Source of the DNA: an uncultured Burkholderiales bacterium
Lineage (GTDB): Bacteria; Pseudomonadota; Gammaproteobacteria; Burkholderiales; Burkholderiaceae_C
NCBI GenBank assembly: GCA_945952065.1
Contig: CAMFGY010000015.1
Location: forward strand, 1-64,000
Reading direction: 5' to 3'
Length of the DNA stretch: 64,000 nucleotides
In this document: positions 1 to 7,940 of the stretch, piece by piece
Layout: each line of letters begins with the position of its first letter
How positions within the stretch are numbered: position 1 is the stretch's first letter
Notes under the pieces: generated by a model
What the model saw: only the letters and a program-made list of their open reading frames with translations
Told to the model about the DNA's origin: nothing
Database searches by the model: none
Made by a program: the position numbers and the translations under genes

Positions 1-82
1 CACGTCCGAGCACCTTGTCGGTGGCGTCAATCACAAACCACTCGTGCGTCACTTCTGCCGGCTTGGCGCTGAAGGTCTTCAT
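1..82 (-). CDS. rplM: 50S ribosomal protein L13, N-terminal part only
   Basis: Reading leftward from the ATG at 82, the first 27 residues begin MKTFSAKPAEVTHEWFVIDA and continue TDKVLGR, which is the characteristic N-terminus of bacterial L13. The rest of the gene lies outside the window. L13 is an early assembly protein of the large ribosomal subunit and is normally cotranscribed with rpsI (S9), which would be further left. The start is preceded by a GAAAG purine stretch. Only the fragment is seen, but the match to the family N-terminus is strong. Confidence 0.93.
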   Translation of the reverse strand, partial: MKTFSAKPAEVTHEWFVIDATDKVLGR

Positions 83-101
83 GAGTTACTTTCGAATGCC
101 G

Positions 102-313
102 GCCCTCCAAACGGAGAGCCCAGCGGTCGGATGGCTGAATCAGGCCTTTGCTCCAAATTTACCGATCTTGTTCAGATCGAGGGTCCGCTCGGTTCCGCTT
201 ATTGTGAGCAAGTCCTCCGCAGCTTTCGCCGAAATTTCTTGCTCTCGCGGCCTCTCACGTCAGGCGCAAAGGCTTCTTTCCCGCAGCCAAATACAGGAAA
301 GCCGGTGATTCTA
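102..313 (-). promoter_or_regulatory. Promoter and long 5' leader of rplM
   Basis: The 338-base gap between rplM and the next gene holds the rplM upstream region. On the minus strand a TAGAAT -10 hexamer lies at 308-313 with no good -35. This would give an untranslated leader of over 200 nt. The leader contains a 6-bp hairpin (CGATCT/AGATCG, about 163-179) and a 7-bp hairpin with a GTTT loop at 102-119, about 20 nt before the start codon. L13 operons in other bacteria are known to be autoregulated through their leader. Whether this leader does so is inference. Nothing else is visible in the gap. Confidence 0.4.
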
Positions 314-420
314 GCATCAAGTCCAGCAAATCGTGAAACCCTCGATCACTGACCGCCTGACAGCCCACTCTCTGCCCGCTAAAATCAGGGTTACTACGTA
401 CCTTGAGCGCAAGGCTTTTG

Positions 421-1158
421 ATGAAACCCCCTTCCGACCTGCTCACAAACCCTTCGGCTGCTGAGCCTCAAGCACCGGCTTCAGCCAGCCCATGGCGAGC
501 AGCGGCTGCGCTTGGTCGGCTTTCCAATTGGATTCCCATCCGCTCCTTGGCGCGGCGACATCGCAAGCGCATCGCCCAGCACTTGCTCGCCTTGAACGAG
601 CGCGACCGCTATTTGCGCTTTGGCTATCCGGCCTCGGATGAACAAATCAGTCGCTATGCGATGGCCATTGATTTTGAACGGGATGAGGTGCTGGGCGTTT
701 TCAACCGCAAGCTCGAACTGGTGGTGATGGCGCATCTGGCTTATTCCCCCAAACCACAAAGGCCCGGTCAGCCCGCGATGGCTGAGTTCGGCGTTTCGGT
801 ATTGCCCCAGGTCAGAGGGCGCGGCTTGGGCGCACGCTTGTTCGAGCGGGCCGCCTTGCACGCCCGCAACCGCGGCATCGACACCCTGTTCATCCACGCA
901 TTGAGCGAAAACGTGGCGATGCTGAAGATCGCCCGCAATGCCGGAGCTACCGTGGAGCGCGAAGGCTCTGAGTCTGAGGCCTGGCTGCGCCTGCCCCCTG
1001 ACACGGTGTCGTCCCATGTGGGTGAAGCGATTGAGCGGCACATGGCGGAACTGGACTTTCAATTCAAGCGCCATGTGCGTGTGATTGGCGACATCATCGA
1101 CGGCGTCGCCGAAGTCAAAGCCAAGTTTGAAGAAGCCGGCAAGGCCGCCAAGCAATGA
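421..1158 (+). CDS. GNAT-family N-acetyltransferase
   Basis: A 245-residue protein whose middle carries the GNAT acetyl-CoA binding signature RGRGLG (about residues 132-137), followed by the usual helix and a second conserved strand ending near ENVAML. It would transfer an acetyl group from acetyl-CoA to an amine; the substrate cannot be told from sequence. The N-terminal 130 residues include a basic stretch (ARRHRKR) and are longer than a minimal GNAT domain. I chose the ATG at 421 because AAGG sits 6 nt upstream; in-frame TTG codons at 403 and 418 are alternatives. It stands alone, with rplM divergent upstream and a DUF2726 gene 140 bp downstream. Confidence 0.85.
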   Translation: MKPPSDLLTNPSAAEPQAPASASPWRAAAALGRLSNWIPIRSLARRHRKRIAQHLLALNERDRYLRFGYPASDEQISRYAMAIDFERDEVLGVFNRKLELVVMAHLAYSPKPQRPGQPAMAEFGVSVLPQVRGRGLGARLFERAALHARNRGIDTLFIHALSENVAMLKIARNAGATVEREGSESEAWLRLPPDTVSSHVGEAIERHMAELDFQFKRHVRVIGDIIDGVAEVKAKFEEAGKAAKQ

Positions 1159-1298
1159 TCAAAGTGGCACAAAAGAATCGCGAGCACCCCACTCAGACCG
1201 GGGGTAGCACCTGAGTTGACTGTCACGGAACTGCGCTACATTGAGTTCATAAGCGCCGCAATACAGGCGCAAATCAAACTTATGGGCTGTCGAGGGAC

Positions 1299-2147
1299 AT
1301 GCAAACAACCATTCCTTGGGTGATCGCGCTGCTGGCTGGCTTTGCCATGTTGGCTTTTGCCGTGTATTGGGCGCTGCGTCGTCCAGCGCCGACCAGCAAG
1401 CCCCTGCCTACCGAATGGTCCTTGACCGCACGCCCGGTGTTCAACGCCGAAGAGCGGCGGGTTTACCGGCTGCTCAAGGAGGCCCTGCCTCATCATGTCA
1501 TTCTGGCCAAGCTGCCCTTGGTGCGCTTTTGCCAACCCACCGAAGCCAGCGAGGTGCGCTACTGGTTTGAGCTGTTGGGGGCCATTCATGTGACCTTCGC
1601 CATTTGCAGCCCCAACGGCCGGGTGCTCGCCGCGGTAGACCTGGACGGCGAACGCAGCATCTCGAGCCGCAGCTTGCAGATCAAACAATCCGTGCTGGGC
1701 GCCTGCCGGGTGCGCTATTTGCGCTGCTCCATCGACAACCTGCCCAGCGCCGCCGAGTTGCAACTGCTGGTGCCCTTCACCAATAGCAGCGCTCGGGGCC
1801 CTCAGCCTGCCCCCACACCGAGCTCCAGCGCGGCAGCACGATCCGCCATTCAACGCGCCGCTGCGCGCAGCAGCGCCAGCAACAAGTCCGCCGTGGGTCG
1901 GCATGGCTTGTGGCAAGACTCGGCGGTATTCCATGACTCTTTTTTCGCCCCCGACAGCCGCTATGACACTGCCGCCGGCAGCGAACTCCCACGAGCAGGG
2001 CGGCCCGCAGGCAATAGCAGCTTTCAAGGTTTGACCGCCTTTGTCGAACCGATGAATGTGGACTCACATTTCCCTGACGAAGCCCCCAATGACATCGTTG
2101 GCATGGTGGTGGACTCGCCCCGCTACGGTGGGCGCCTGCCGCGCTGA
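1299..2147 (+). CDS. DUF2726 domain-containing membrane-anchored protein
   Basis: A 282-residue protein with one N-terminal membrane segment (about residues 7-27) followed by a cytoplasmic DUF2726 domain (about 45-165). The domain shows the pattern NAEERRVYRLL ... HVTFAIC ... VLAAVDLDG. DUF2726 resembles restriction-endonuclease-like folds, and its function is unknown. The last 110 residues are low-complexity (Ser/Ala/Pro rich) and look disordered. A tandem 14-bp repeat and a rho-independent terminator follow the gene, so it is probably transcribed alone. The DUF assignment is from pattern recognition; the role is unknown. Confidence 0.75.
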   Translation: MQTTIPWVIALLAGFAMLAFAVYWALRRPAPTSKPLPTEWSLTARPVFNAEERRVYRLLKEALPHHVILAKLPLVRFCQPTEASEVRYWFELLGAIHVTFAICSPNGRVLAAVDLDGERSISSRSLQIKQSVLGACRVRYLRCSIDNLPSAAELQLLVPFTNSSARGPQPAPTPSSSAAARSAIQRAAARSSASNKSAVGRHGLWQDSAVFHDSFFAPDSRYDTAAGSELPRAGRPAGNSSFQGLTAFVEPMNVDSHFPDEAPNDIVGMVVDSPRYGGRLPR

Positions 2148-2184
2148 GCGGGCTCACTGGCGACACCGGGCCCGCGACATACGG

Positions 2185-2218
2185 CGCAAAGCAAGGGACG
2201 CAAAGCAAGGGACGCAAG
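2185..2218 (+). repeat. Two perfect 14-bp tandem repeats plus a partial third
   Basis: The unit CGCAAAGCAAGGGA occurs at 2185-2198 and 2199-2212 and is followed by a 6-base partial copy (CGCAAG). The array lies in the short gap between the DUF2726 gene and srkA, just before the terminator hairpin. No function is evident; replication slippage is the simplest origin. Confidence 0.8.
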
Positions 2219-2227
2219 CGATACTGC

Positions 2228-2261
2228 GGCGTCGGACCGAAACAGGTCCGGCGCCGTTTTT
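2228..2261 (+). terminator. Rho-independent terminator directly in front of srkA
   Basis: An 11-bp stem (GGCGTCGGACC paired with GGTCCGGCGCC, one G-U pair) with a GAAACA loop is followed by a run of T with one C. It ends only about 14 bases before the srkA ATG at 2275, so the poly-T stretch lies where a ribosome binding site would be. It may terminate the DUF2726 transcript, or act as a leader attenuator or occluder of srkA. Confidence 0.8.
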
Positions 2262-2274
2262 CTTTTCTCTGCCC

Positions 2275-3345
2275 ATGAACCCTGATCTGGACCGCAGCTT
2301 TGGCGACCTGACGCCCGAATTCATGCTGGACGCGCTCGACGCTGCCGGCCTGTACGGCGACGGTCGCATATTGCAACTGAACTCTTACGAAAACCGGGTG
2401 TTGCAAGTGCATCTGGAAGATGGCCGCATCGCCGTCGCCAAGTTCTACCGCCCCGGGCGCTGGAGCGATGCCCAAATTCTCGAAGAACACCAGTTCGCGC
2501 AAGAGTTGGCCGCCGCTGAGGTGCCGGTCGCTGCCCCTTGGACGCTCACCGCCGCCAACGACGCGCTCCGAGGGGTGGGCCATCCGCCAACCTTGGCGCA
2601 TTTTGGCGGGCAGCGCTTTGCGGTGACGCCACGCCAAGGCGGTCGCGCGCCCGAGCTTGAGGATCGCGAGGTTCTGAGTTGGATCGGCCGCCTGCTGGGG
2701 CGCTTGCACAATGTTGGGCGTGAGCGTCCCTTTGAGCACCGCCTGAGTTGGGTGGGCGCACAACCGGGCCAATTGGCACGCCAACTGCTGCTGGACTTGG
2801 ACTGCATCCCGATCGAGGTTTTGCCGGCCTGGGACGCCATGGTGCAAGCCTGCCTGCGGCGCATTCAAGCGATGTTTGATGCGATTCCCCATTTGCAAAC
2901 CCTGCGACTGCACGGGGACTGCCACCCCGGCAACATCCTCTGGACGCCCGACCACGGGCCGCACTTTGTGGACTTGGACGATGCCGTCACCGGCCCAGCG
3001 GTGCAGGATTTGTGGATGCTGCTTTCGGGTGATGAAGTCGCGGCGCGCCAGCAATTGATGTGGATTCTGGACGGCTATGAAACCGTTGCCGAATTTGATC
3101 GCCGCGAACTGAGCCTGATCGAACCGCTTCGCACGCTGCGCATGATTCACCACAGCGCCTGGCTGGCCAAACGCTGGAACGACCCGGCCTTCCCGCTCGC
3201 CTTCCCCTGGTTTGGCACGCCCAACTACTGGCACGACCAAGTCGCCAAATTGGGCGAACAGCTGGAAGCCATGACGCCCAAGGACGAGCGAGCAGTGGAC
3301 GATTGGCGCGACGACGAGGTGCAGTTCGACGAAGGCTTCAAGTAA
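2275..3345 (+). CDS. srkA: Stress response kinase A (SrkA/YihE/RdoA family)
   Basis: A 356-residue cytoplasmic Ser/Thr kinase with an aminoglycoside-phosphotransferase-like fold. The catalytic motif HGDCHPGN lies at 213-220 (catalytic Asp 215, Asn 220) and the metal-binding VDLDD at 232-236, followed by PAVQDLWM. Length and motifs match E. coli SrkA, which protects against stress-induced death linked to the MazEF toxin and Cpx signalling. The ATG at 2275 is chosen because the protein starts MNPDLDRSFGDLTP, as in the family; an open frame upstream reads through the terminator and is not coding. There is no clear Shine-Dalgarno: the upstream sequence is the T/C-rich terminator tail, suggesting weak or unusual initiation. 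Confidence 0.92.
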   Translation: MNPDLDRSFGDLTPEFMLDALDAAGLYGDGRILQLNSYENRVLQVHLEDGRIAVAKFYRPGRWSDAQILEEHQFAQELAAAEVPVAAPWTLTAANDALRGVGHPPTLAHFGGQRFAVTPRQGGRAPELEDREVLSWIGRLLGRLHNVGRERPFEHRLSWVGAQPGQLARQLLLDLDCIPIEVLPAWDAMVQACLRRIQAMFDAIPHLQTLRLHGDCHPGNILWTPDHGPHFVDLDDAVTGPAVQDLWMLLSGDEVAARQQLMWILDGYETVAEFDRRELSLIEPLRTLRMIHHSAWLAKRWNDPAFPLAFPWFGTPNYWHDQVAKLGEQLEAMTPKDERAVDDWRDDEVQFDEGFK

Positions 3346-3364
3346 ACGCGGCCCCGACCCAGCA

Positions 3365-3407
3365 CAAAAAAGCCCCGCAGCTTCGCAGCTGACGGGGCTT
3401 TGCTTTT
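3365..3407. terminator. Bidirectional rho-independent terminator between srkA and htpG
   Basis: The stem AAGCCCCG/CGGGGCTT encloses a second perfect hairpin CAGCT-TCGC-AGCTG. It has an A-run on the left and a T-rich stretch on the right. It lies between the convergent srkA and htpG genes, so it can terminate both transcripts. Confidence 0.88.
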
Positions 3408-3425
3408 GGGGATGCAGACGGAGTC

Positions 3426-5306
3426 TTAGGCCAGGAGCATCGCATTGACGCGCTTCACATAGGCGGCCGGGTCTTCCAGGTGGCCGCCTTCGGCCAGCAC
3501 CGCCTGATCAAAGATCACATTCGCCAGATCATCGAACTGTGCCGAGGCCTCCAGCTTCTTGACCAAGGCGTGCTCGGCATTGATCTCCAGCGTGGGCAGC
3601 GAGGTCGGTGCGGCTTGGCCCGCTTGCTTGAGCAAGCGCGCCAGATGGCCGCTCATATCGCCCTCTTCCACCACGATACAGGCGGGCGAGTCGACCAGAC
3701 GGGTGGAGACGCGCACGTCTTTGGCCCGGCTCTTCAAGGACTCCTTCAAGCGCTCCAGCAAAGGCTTGAAGGCCTCAGCCGCTTCCTCGGCCTTCTTCTT
3801 CTCGTCCTCGTCTTGCAGCTTGCCCAGATCGATGGCGCCCTTGGCCACCGATTGCAGCGGCTTGCCTTCGAACTCATACAGATGCGAGAGCATCCACTCG
3901 TCCACACGGTCCACCAGCAAGAGCACCTCGATGCCCTTCTTGCGGAAAATTTCCAGCTGCGGGCTGTTCTTGGCGGCGCTGAGCGAATCAGCGGTGATGT
4001 AGTAGATCGCTTCTTGATCTTCCTTGGCGCGCTTGACATAGTCGGCCAGGGACACGCCCTCATCGGCATGGGTCGAAGCAAAACGGAACAGCTTGGCCAG
4101 ACGCTCTTGATTCTGGTGGTCTTCGCCAATGCCTTCCTTGAGCACCGAGCCGAAGTCCTTCCAGAACTCCGCGTACTTGGCGCGCTCGGCAGCGTCCTCG
4201 CTGTCCGCCAGCGACTCCAACATGCCCAGCACCCGCTTGGTCGAGCCTTCGCGGATGGCCTTCACATCGCGGCTTTCCTGCAGCAGTTCACGGCTGACGT
4301 TCAGCGGCAGATCAGCCGAGTCGATCACGCCCTTGACGAAGCGCAGGTAGACCGGCATCAGCGCCTCGGCGTCGTCCATGATGAAGACGCGCTTGACGTA
4401 GAGCTTGACGCCACCGCGCTTGTCGCGGTTCCACAGATCAAACGGCGCCTTCTTGGGGATGTAGAGCAACTGGGTGTACTCGCTGCGGCCTTCCACGCGG
4501 TTGTGGGTGTGGGCCAGCGGCGCCTCGGTGTCGTAGCTGATCTGCTTGTAGAACTCGTCGTACTGCTCTTGCGTGACTTCGCTCTTGGAACGTGACCACA
4601 GGGCCGAGGCCTTGTTGACCGACTCCCACTCGTCCTTGATCACCTGCTTGGCAGCTTCGGCATCCCATTCTTCCTTGCGCATCAAGATGGGCAAGGAGAT
4701 GTGGTCGGAGTACTTGCTGATGACCGACTTCAAGCGCCAGGTCTTGAGAAACTCGTCCTCACCTTCGCGCAGATTCAGGATCACATCGGTGCCGCGGCCG
4801 GCCTTGTTGATGGTCTCGACTTCGTAGTCGCCGGTGCCTTCCGAGGTCCAGCGCACGCCCGCTTCGGCGGCCACGCCAGCGCGGCGGGTTTCGACGGTGA
4901 TGCGGTCCGCAACGATGAAGCCCGAGTAGAAGCCCACGCCGAACTGGCCGATCAGATTGGCGTCTTTCTTCTGGTCGCCTTCGAGCTTGGCCATGAACTC
5001 GCGGGTGCCGCTCTTGGCGATGGTGCCGAGGTGGGCAATCGCCTCTTCCTCGCTCATGCCGATGCCGTTGTCGCTGATGGTGACGGTGCGGGCGGCTTCG
5101 TCGAAGGAAACGCGCACTTCAAGATTCGGCGTGTCTTCAAACAGCGCGGCATTGTCCAGCGCCTCGAAGCGCAGCTTGTCGCAAGCGTCAGAGGCGTTGG
5201 ACACCAACTCGCGCAGGAAGATTTCCTTGTTGGAATAGAGCGAATGGGTGACGAGGTGCAGGATCTGCTTGACCTCGGCCTGGAAGGCATGGGTTTGCTT
5301 TGTCAT
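3426..5306 (-). CDS. htpG: Chaperone protein HtpG (bacterial Hsp90)
   Basis: A 626-residue ATP-dependent cytoplasmic chaperone. The N-terminal GHKL ATPase shows the Hsp90 motifs [21 protein letters not shown] and GQFGVGFYS. The middle domain has the conserved NVSRELLQ segment, and the protein ends with a normal dimerisation domain. Length is typical (E. coli 624). The start at 5306 gives [16 protein letters not shown], the family N-terminus, and has GAGCTCC upstream; a 24-residue N-terminal extension in the same frame is not conserved. It is monocistronic and convergent with srkA. The upstream 170 bp also serves the divergent TRIC gene. I do not see a convincing sigma-32 promoter. Confidence 0.96.
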   Translation of the reverse strand: MTKQTHAFQAEVKQILHLVTHSLYSNKEIFLRELVSNASDACDKLRFEALDNAALFEDTPNLEVRVSFDEAARTVTISDNGIGMSEEEAIAHLGTIAKSGTREFMAKLEGDQKKDANLIGQFGVGFYSGFIVADRITVETRRAGVAAEAGVRWTSEGTGDYEVETINKAGRGTDVILNLREGEDEFLKTWRLKSVISKYSDHISLPILMRKEEWDAEAAKQVIKDEWESVNKASALWSRSKSEVTQEQYDEFYKQISYDTEAPLAHTHNRVEGRSEYTQLLYIPKKAPFDLWNRDKRGGVKLYVKRVFIMDDAEALMPVYLRFVKGVIDSADLPLNVSRELLQESRDVKAIREGSTKRVLGMLESLADSEDAAERAKYAEFWKDFGSVLKEGIGEDHQNQERLAKLFRFASTHADEGVSLADYVKRAKEDQEAIYYITADSLSAAKNSPQLEIFRKKGIEVLLLVDRVDEWMLSHLYEFEGKPLQSVAKGAIDLGKLQDEDEKKKAEEAAEAFKPLLERLKESLKSRAKDVRVSTRLVDSPACIVVEEGDMSGHLARLLKQAGQAAPTSLPTLEINAEHALVKKLEASAQFDDLANVIFDQAVLAEGGHLEDPAAYVKRVNAMLLA

Positions 5307-5480
5307 GGCTGGAGCTCTTTTGAAAATTAGCAAAATCGTCGATGGCGGGTGGCCCGATCTGGCAACAGGCCCAGACACACCCGGCCGACCTTGCGGTCGT
5401 GCAGCCGATGTGGGGGCGAGGCCGCGCGCTTCAAGACCCTCCCGCTCAAGCCATCCTCATGCCTTGGCAGCGCTGCGAAA

Positions 5481-6161
5481 ATGCACTTCATGAGTTCGCG
5501 CCCCCACCCCTCCCAAGAGTCTCTGACCCCCAAGGCCCGCATTGTTTTGTATTGGATGGACCTGGCCGGCGTGGCCGTGTTCGCCATCAGCGGCGCCTTG
5601 GCCGCCATGCAAGCGCGGCTGGATCTTTTTGGCGTCTTGGTTTTGGCCGCCATCACCGCCATCGGCGGCGGCACGCTGCGCGACCTGCTCCTGGGTCGCC
5701 ACCCGATTTTCTGGATGCGCGACACCCGCTACATCAAGGTCATCGGCCTGACCGCCTTGCTCACCGCCTTGATGGCCAATCGTTGGGGGCATTTACTCGC
5801 CACCGGCAATGGCGCCTTGGTGATTGCCGACACCCTGGGTCTGGCCTTGTTCGCCCTGTGCGGCGCAGAGATTGCCGAAGAGGCCGGCAAATCGCGCCTG
5901 GTGGTGGTGCTGCTGGGCACCATCACGGCCAGCGGCGGCGGCGTGATGCGAGATCTATTGACCAGCCAAGTGCCCCTGTTGCTGCGGCGTGATATTTACG
6001 CCAGCGCTGCCATCGGCGGCATCGCCGGTTACTTGGCCTTGCGGGCGCTGGGCCTGCCTCGCCAAGCGGCTTTCATCGCCGGCATGCTGATGGTGGTCGC
6101 CCTCAGGCTCGCCGCCTTGCACTACGGCTGGCAGCTGCCAGCGCCGCAGCTGAGTTCCTGA
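5481..6161 (+). CDS. TRIC/UPF0126 family trimeric cation channel-like membrane protein
   Basis: A 226-residue integral membrane protein with about seven membrane segments arranged as two repeats, each carrying the family hallmark GGGxxRD (IGGGTLRD near residue 55 and SGGGVMRD near 155). These match YadS/YicG, prokaryotic homologues of trimeric intracellular cation channels, so a K+ or other monovalent channel role is likely. The ATG at 5481 (MHFMSS) is used; the ATG at 5490 is an alternative. The gene is divergent from htpG with 174 bp between. The downstream gene converges after 14 bp. Confidence 0.88.
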   Translation: MHFMSSRPHPSQESLTPKARIVLYWMDLAGVAVFAISGALAAMQARLDLFGVLVLAAITAIGGGTLRDLLLGRHPIFWMRDTRYIKVIGLTALLTALMANRWGHLLATGNGALVIADTLGLALFALCGAEIAEEAGKSRLVVVLLGTITASGGGVMRDLLTSQVPLLLRRDIYASAAIGGIAGYLALRALGLPRQAAFIAGMLMVVALRLAALHYGWQLPAPQLSS

Positions 6162-6175
6162 GCCTCGGTGGCGGC

Positions 6176-6487
6176 TCAGTAACTCAGCGTGCGCTTGGCC
6201 ACGTCGACCCGCAGCAAGGCCTTGCTGAGCGCGCTGCTGGTGGCACGGGCGTAGTCCAAGGCCCAGGCCGGATCGGCAAAAGCCTGCGGGCCCGCCGCCG
6301 CAGCCACGCCCAAGATCTTGTCGGCCAACAAGACCTTGCCCGAGCCACGCATCGGCTCGCATTCGTACTTGACGTACTGCTCGTCCAACCATTGCCGGGC
6401 CGCCTCGAAGCTCAAGACTTCGTCGGCATCCACCGCCAGATCGAACTGCTGCACCGGACTGAACACGACCTTCACTTCACTGCGCAT
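6176..6487 (-). CDS. Conserved small hypothetical protein downstream of aroG
   Basis: A 103-residue soluble protein beginning MRSEVKVVFSPVQQFDL, acidic in its first half and with an alanine-rich helical second half. No domain is recognised. It lies 45 bp downstream of aroG on the same strand and is probably cotranscribed with it, since no terminator lies between. The segment EQYVKYECEPMRGSGKVLLADKIL could be part of a ligand or nucleic-acid interaction surface, but this is not a recognised motif. Its codon use fits its neighbours, so it is very probably a real gene of unknown function. Confidence 0.75.
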   Translation of the reverse strand: MRSEVKVVFSPVQQFDLAVDADEVLSFEAARQWLDEQYVKYECEPMRGSGKVLLADKILGVAAAAGPQAFADPAWALDYARATSSALSKALLRVDVAKRTLSY

Positions 6488-6532
6488 CGCGAGCCTTTCG
6501 TGAATGAGAGCGCCCCGATTCTGGCGCAGAAC

Positions 6533-7660
6533 TCAGCGCCGCGCAGCCTTGACGGCCGCACTCAGCACCTCCAGCGTCGCCAAGGAATCATCCCAGCCCA
6601 GGCAGGCGTCAGTGATGCTCTTGCCGTACTCGAGCTTGCTGGGGTCGTCTTTGCCCGGCGTGAACTTCTGTGCACCGTCGTGCAGATGGCTTTCCACCAT
6701 CACGCCAAATATGTGCTGGCCGCCGGCCATGATTTGCGCCCCGACATCGCGCGCCACCTCCAGCTGACGCAGATGCTGCTTGGCGCTGTTGGCATGCGAG
6801 CAATCCACCATCAGCGTGGTGTCCAGCTTGGCTGCAGCCAGGTCCTTGCAGGCCGCGGCCACGCTCTCGGCGTCGTAGTTGGGTGCCTTGCCGCCGCGCA
6901 GGATGACGTGGCAGTCCTTATTGCCCTTGGTTTCAACGATGGCGACTTGGCCGTTCTTGTGCACCGACAAGAAGTGGTGCCCACGCGCTGCCGCCTGGAT
7001 CGCATCGGTGGCGATCTTGATATTGCCATCAGTGCCGTTCTTGAAGCCAATGGGGGCGGACAAGCCCGAGGCCAGTTCGCGGTGCACCTGGCTCTCGGTG
7101 GTGCGCGCACCAATGGCGCCCCAGGAAATCAAATCCCCGATGTATTGCGGCGAGATCACGTCCAAAAATTCGCTGCCTGCCGGCATGCCCAGTCGGTTGA
7201 TCTCCAGCAGCAATTGGCGAGCGATGCGCAGGCCTTCGTCGATGCGGTAGCTTTCGTCCAAGTAGGGGTCATTGATCAAGCCTTTCCAGCCCACCGTGGT
7301 GCGCGGCTTTTCGAAGTAAACGCGCATGACGATTTCCAAGCTGTCGGCGTACTTCTCGCGCTGCACCATCAGGCGGCGGGCGTAGTCCAAGGCCGCAGCG
7401 GGGTCGTGAATCGAGCAAGGGCCGATGATCACCAACAGGCGATCGTCTTTGCGCTGCATGATTTTGCGGATGCTTTGGCGCGTGTTGGCAATCAGCTGCT
7501 CCATGGGCGTGCCACGGATCGGGAAGAAGCGAATCAAGTGCTCCGGCGGCGGCAGTGGTGTGATGTCGACGATGCGCTCGTCGTCGGTGGCGCTGGTCTT
7601 GTCCTCTTGCGAGTACCAGCGCTCGGCCTGAATCTCCGGTTTGGTGGACTTGGCATTCAT
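6533..7660 (-). CDS. aroG: 3-deoxy-7-phosphoheptulonate synthase (DAHP synthase, AroG type)
   Basis: A 375-residue class I DAHP synthase that condenses phosphoenolpyruvate and erythrose 4-phosphate, the first step of aromatic amino acid synthesis. Diagnostic segments are GPCSIHDPAAALDYA, RVYFEKPRTTVGWKG, GARTTESQVHRELASGLS, DCSHANSAKQH and a C-terminal DACLGWDDS. The roughly 40 residues before the catalytic core include the regulatory N-terminal extension found in feedback-inhibited AroG/F/H enzymes. The start at 7660 has a GGGAAAGTGAGAG purine tract upstream. A leader peptide and terminator precede it on the same strand (7720-7866), so transcription is very likely controlled by attenuation. 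The small gene at 6176-6487 probably shares the transcript. Confidence 0.95.
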   Translation of the reverse strand: MNAKSTKPEIQAERWYSQEDKTSATDDERIVDITPLPPPEHLIRFFPIRGTPMEQLIANTRQSIRKIMQRKDDRLLVIIGPCSIHDPAAALDYARRLMVQREKYADSLEIVMRVYFEKPRTTVGWKGLINDPYLDESYRIDEGLRIARQLLLEINRLGMPAGSEFLDVISPQYIGDLISWGAIGARTTESQVHRELASGLSAPIGFKNGTDGNIKIATDAIQAAARGHHFLSVHKNGQVAIVETKGNKDCHVILRGGKAPNYDAESVAAACKDLAAAKLDTTLMVDCSHANSAKQHLRQLEVARDVGAQIMAGGQHIFGVMVESHLHDGAQKFTPGKDDPSKLEYGKSITDACLGWDDSLATLEVLSAAVKAARR

Positions 7661-7719
7661 CGGCTCACTCTCACTTTCCCTAGTCTGGATTCGAATTCAA
7701 ATGTCGCTGCGCTCAGACG

Positions 7720-7753
7720 AAAAAAAACCGCCGGGTGTTGGACCCGGCGGTTT
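7720..7753 (-). terminator. Attenuator terminator of aroG
   Basis: On the minus strand an 11-bp perfect stem (AAACCGCCGGG / CCCGGCGGTTT) with a 7-nt loop is followed by eight T residues. It lies between the leader peptide stop (7789) and the aroG start (7660), so it would end aroG transcription early. Its 5' arm contains CCGCCGG (plus-strand 7744-7750), which is exactly complementary to CCGGCGG inside the leader peptide gene (plus-strand 7808-7814). Pairing of those two would form the antiterminator. Confidence 0.9.
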
Positions 7754-7788
7754 CTTGAGATTTGTGCGCTTTGCTTGCTTTGCTTGGC

Positions 7789-7866
7789 TTACGCGCTCGC
7801 CTCTCGGCCGCCGGTGCGGTCAGAGAACCAAAAAAAGCTAAAGAAATAAATCTTTGGCGAGTGCAT
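7789..7866 (-). CDS. Aromatic-rich leader peptide of aroG
   Basis: A 25-codon open frame, ATG at 7866 to TAA at 7789, encodes MHSPKIYFFSFFWFSDRTGG followed by REASA. Residues 7-14 are Y-F-F-S-F-F-W-F: five Phe, one Tyr and one Trp in a row of eight. It stops 35 nt before the terminator stem that precedes aroG. This is the arrangement of classical amino-acid attenuation: stalling at the Phe/Tyr/Trp codons would free CCGGCGG (codons 18-20) to pair with the terminator 5' arm. A competing 1:2 hairpin (CTCT..CCGC/GCGG..AGAG) is also visible. No Shine-Dalgarno is evident; see the promoter entry for a possible leaderless start. Confidence 0.85.
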   Translation of the reverse strand: MHSPKIYFFSFFWFSDRTGGREASA

Positions 7867-7873
7867 GGCTTTG

Positions 7874-7882
7874 AATGTAGCA
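7874..7882 (-). promoter_or_regulatory. Candidate extended -10 promoter for the aroG leader
   Basis: On the minus strand TGC-TACATT (TGn extended -10 plus a 4/6 -10 hexamer) lies 7 nt before the leader ATG, with no recognisable -35. Initiation from it would begin at or very near the ATG, making the leader peptide mRNA leaderless, which fits the missing Shine-Dalgarno. This is an inference from spacing only. Confidence 0.35.
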
Positions 7883-7890
7883 CGCGTTTC

Positions 7891-7922
7891 TTGCAGGCCG
7901 CCGCGCTGCTGCGGCCTTGCAA
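7891..7922. other. Inverted repeat after tldD
   Basis: TTGCAGGCCGC at 7891-7901 and GCGGCCTTGCAA at 7911-7922 form an imperfect inverted repeat with one extra base. It sits about 20 bp beyond the tldD stop. There is no T-run on the minus strand, so if it terminates tldD it is not a canonical intrinsic terminator. It may also separate tldD readthrough from the aroG leader promoter. Confidence 0.45.
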
Positions 7923-7940
7923 CAACAGTCGCGAGGTCGC

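Noticed and set aside
1159-1298. TTGACT with a TACATT -10 upstream of the DUF2726 gene
   Set aside because: The spacing between them is only 15 bases, too short for a confident promoter.
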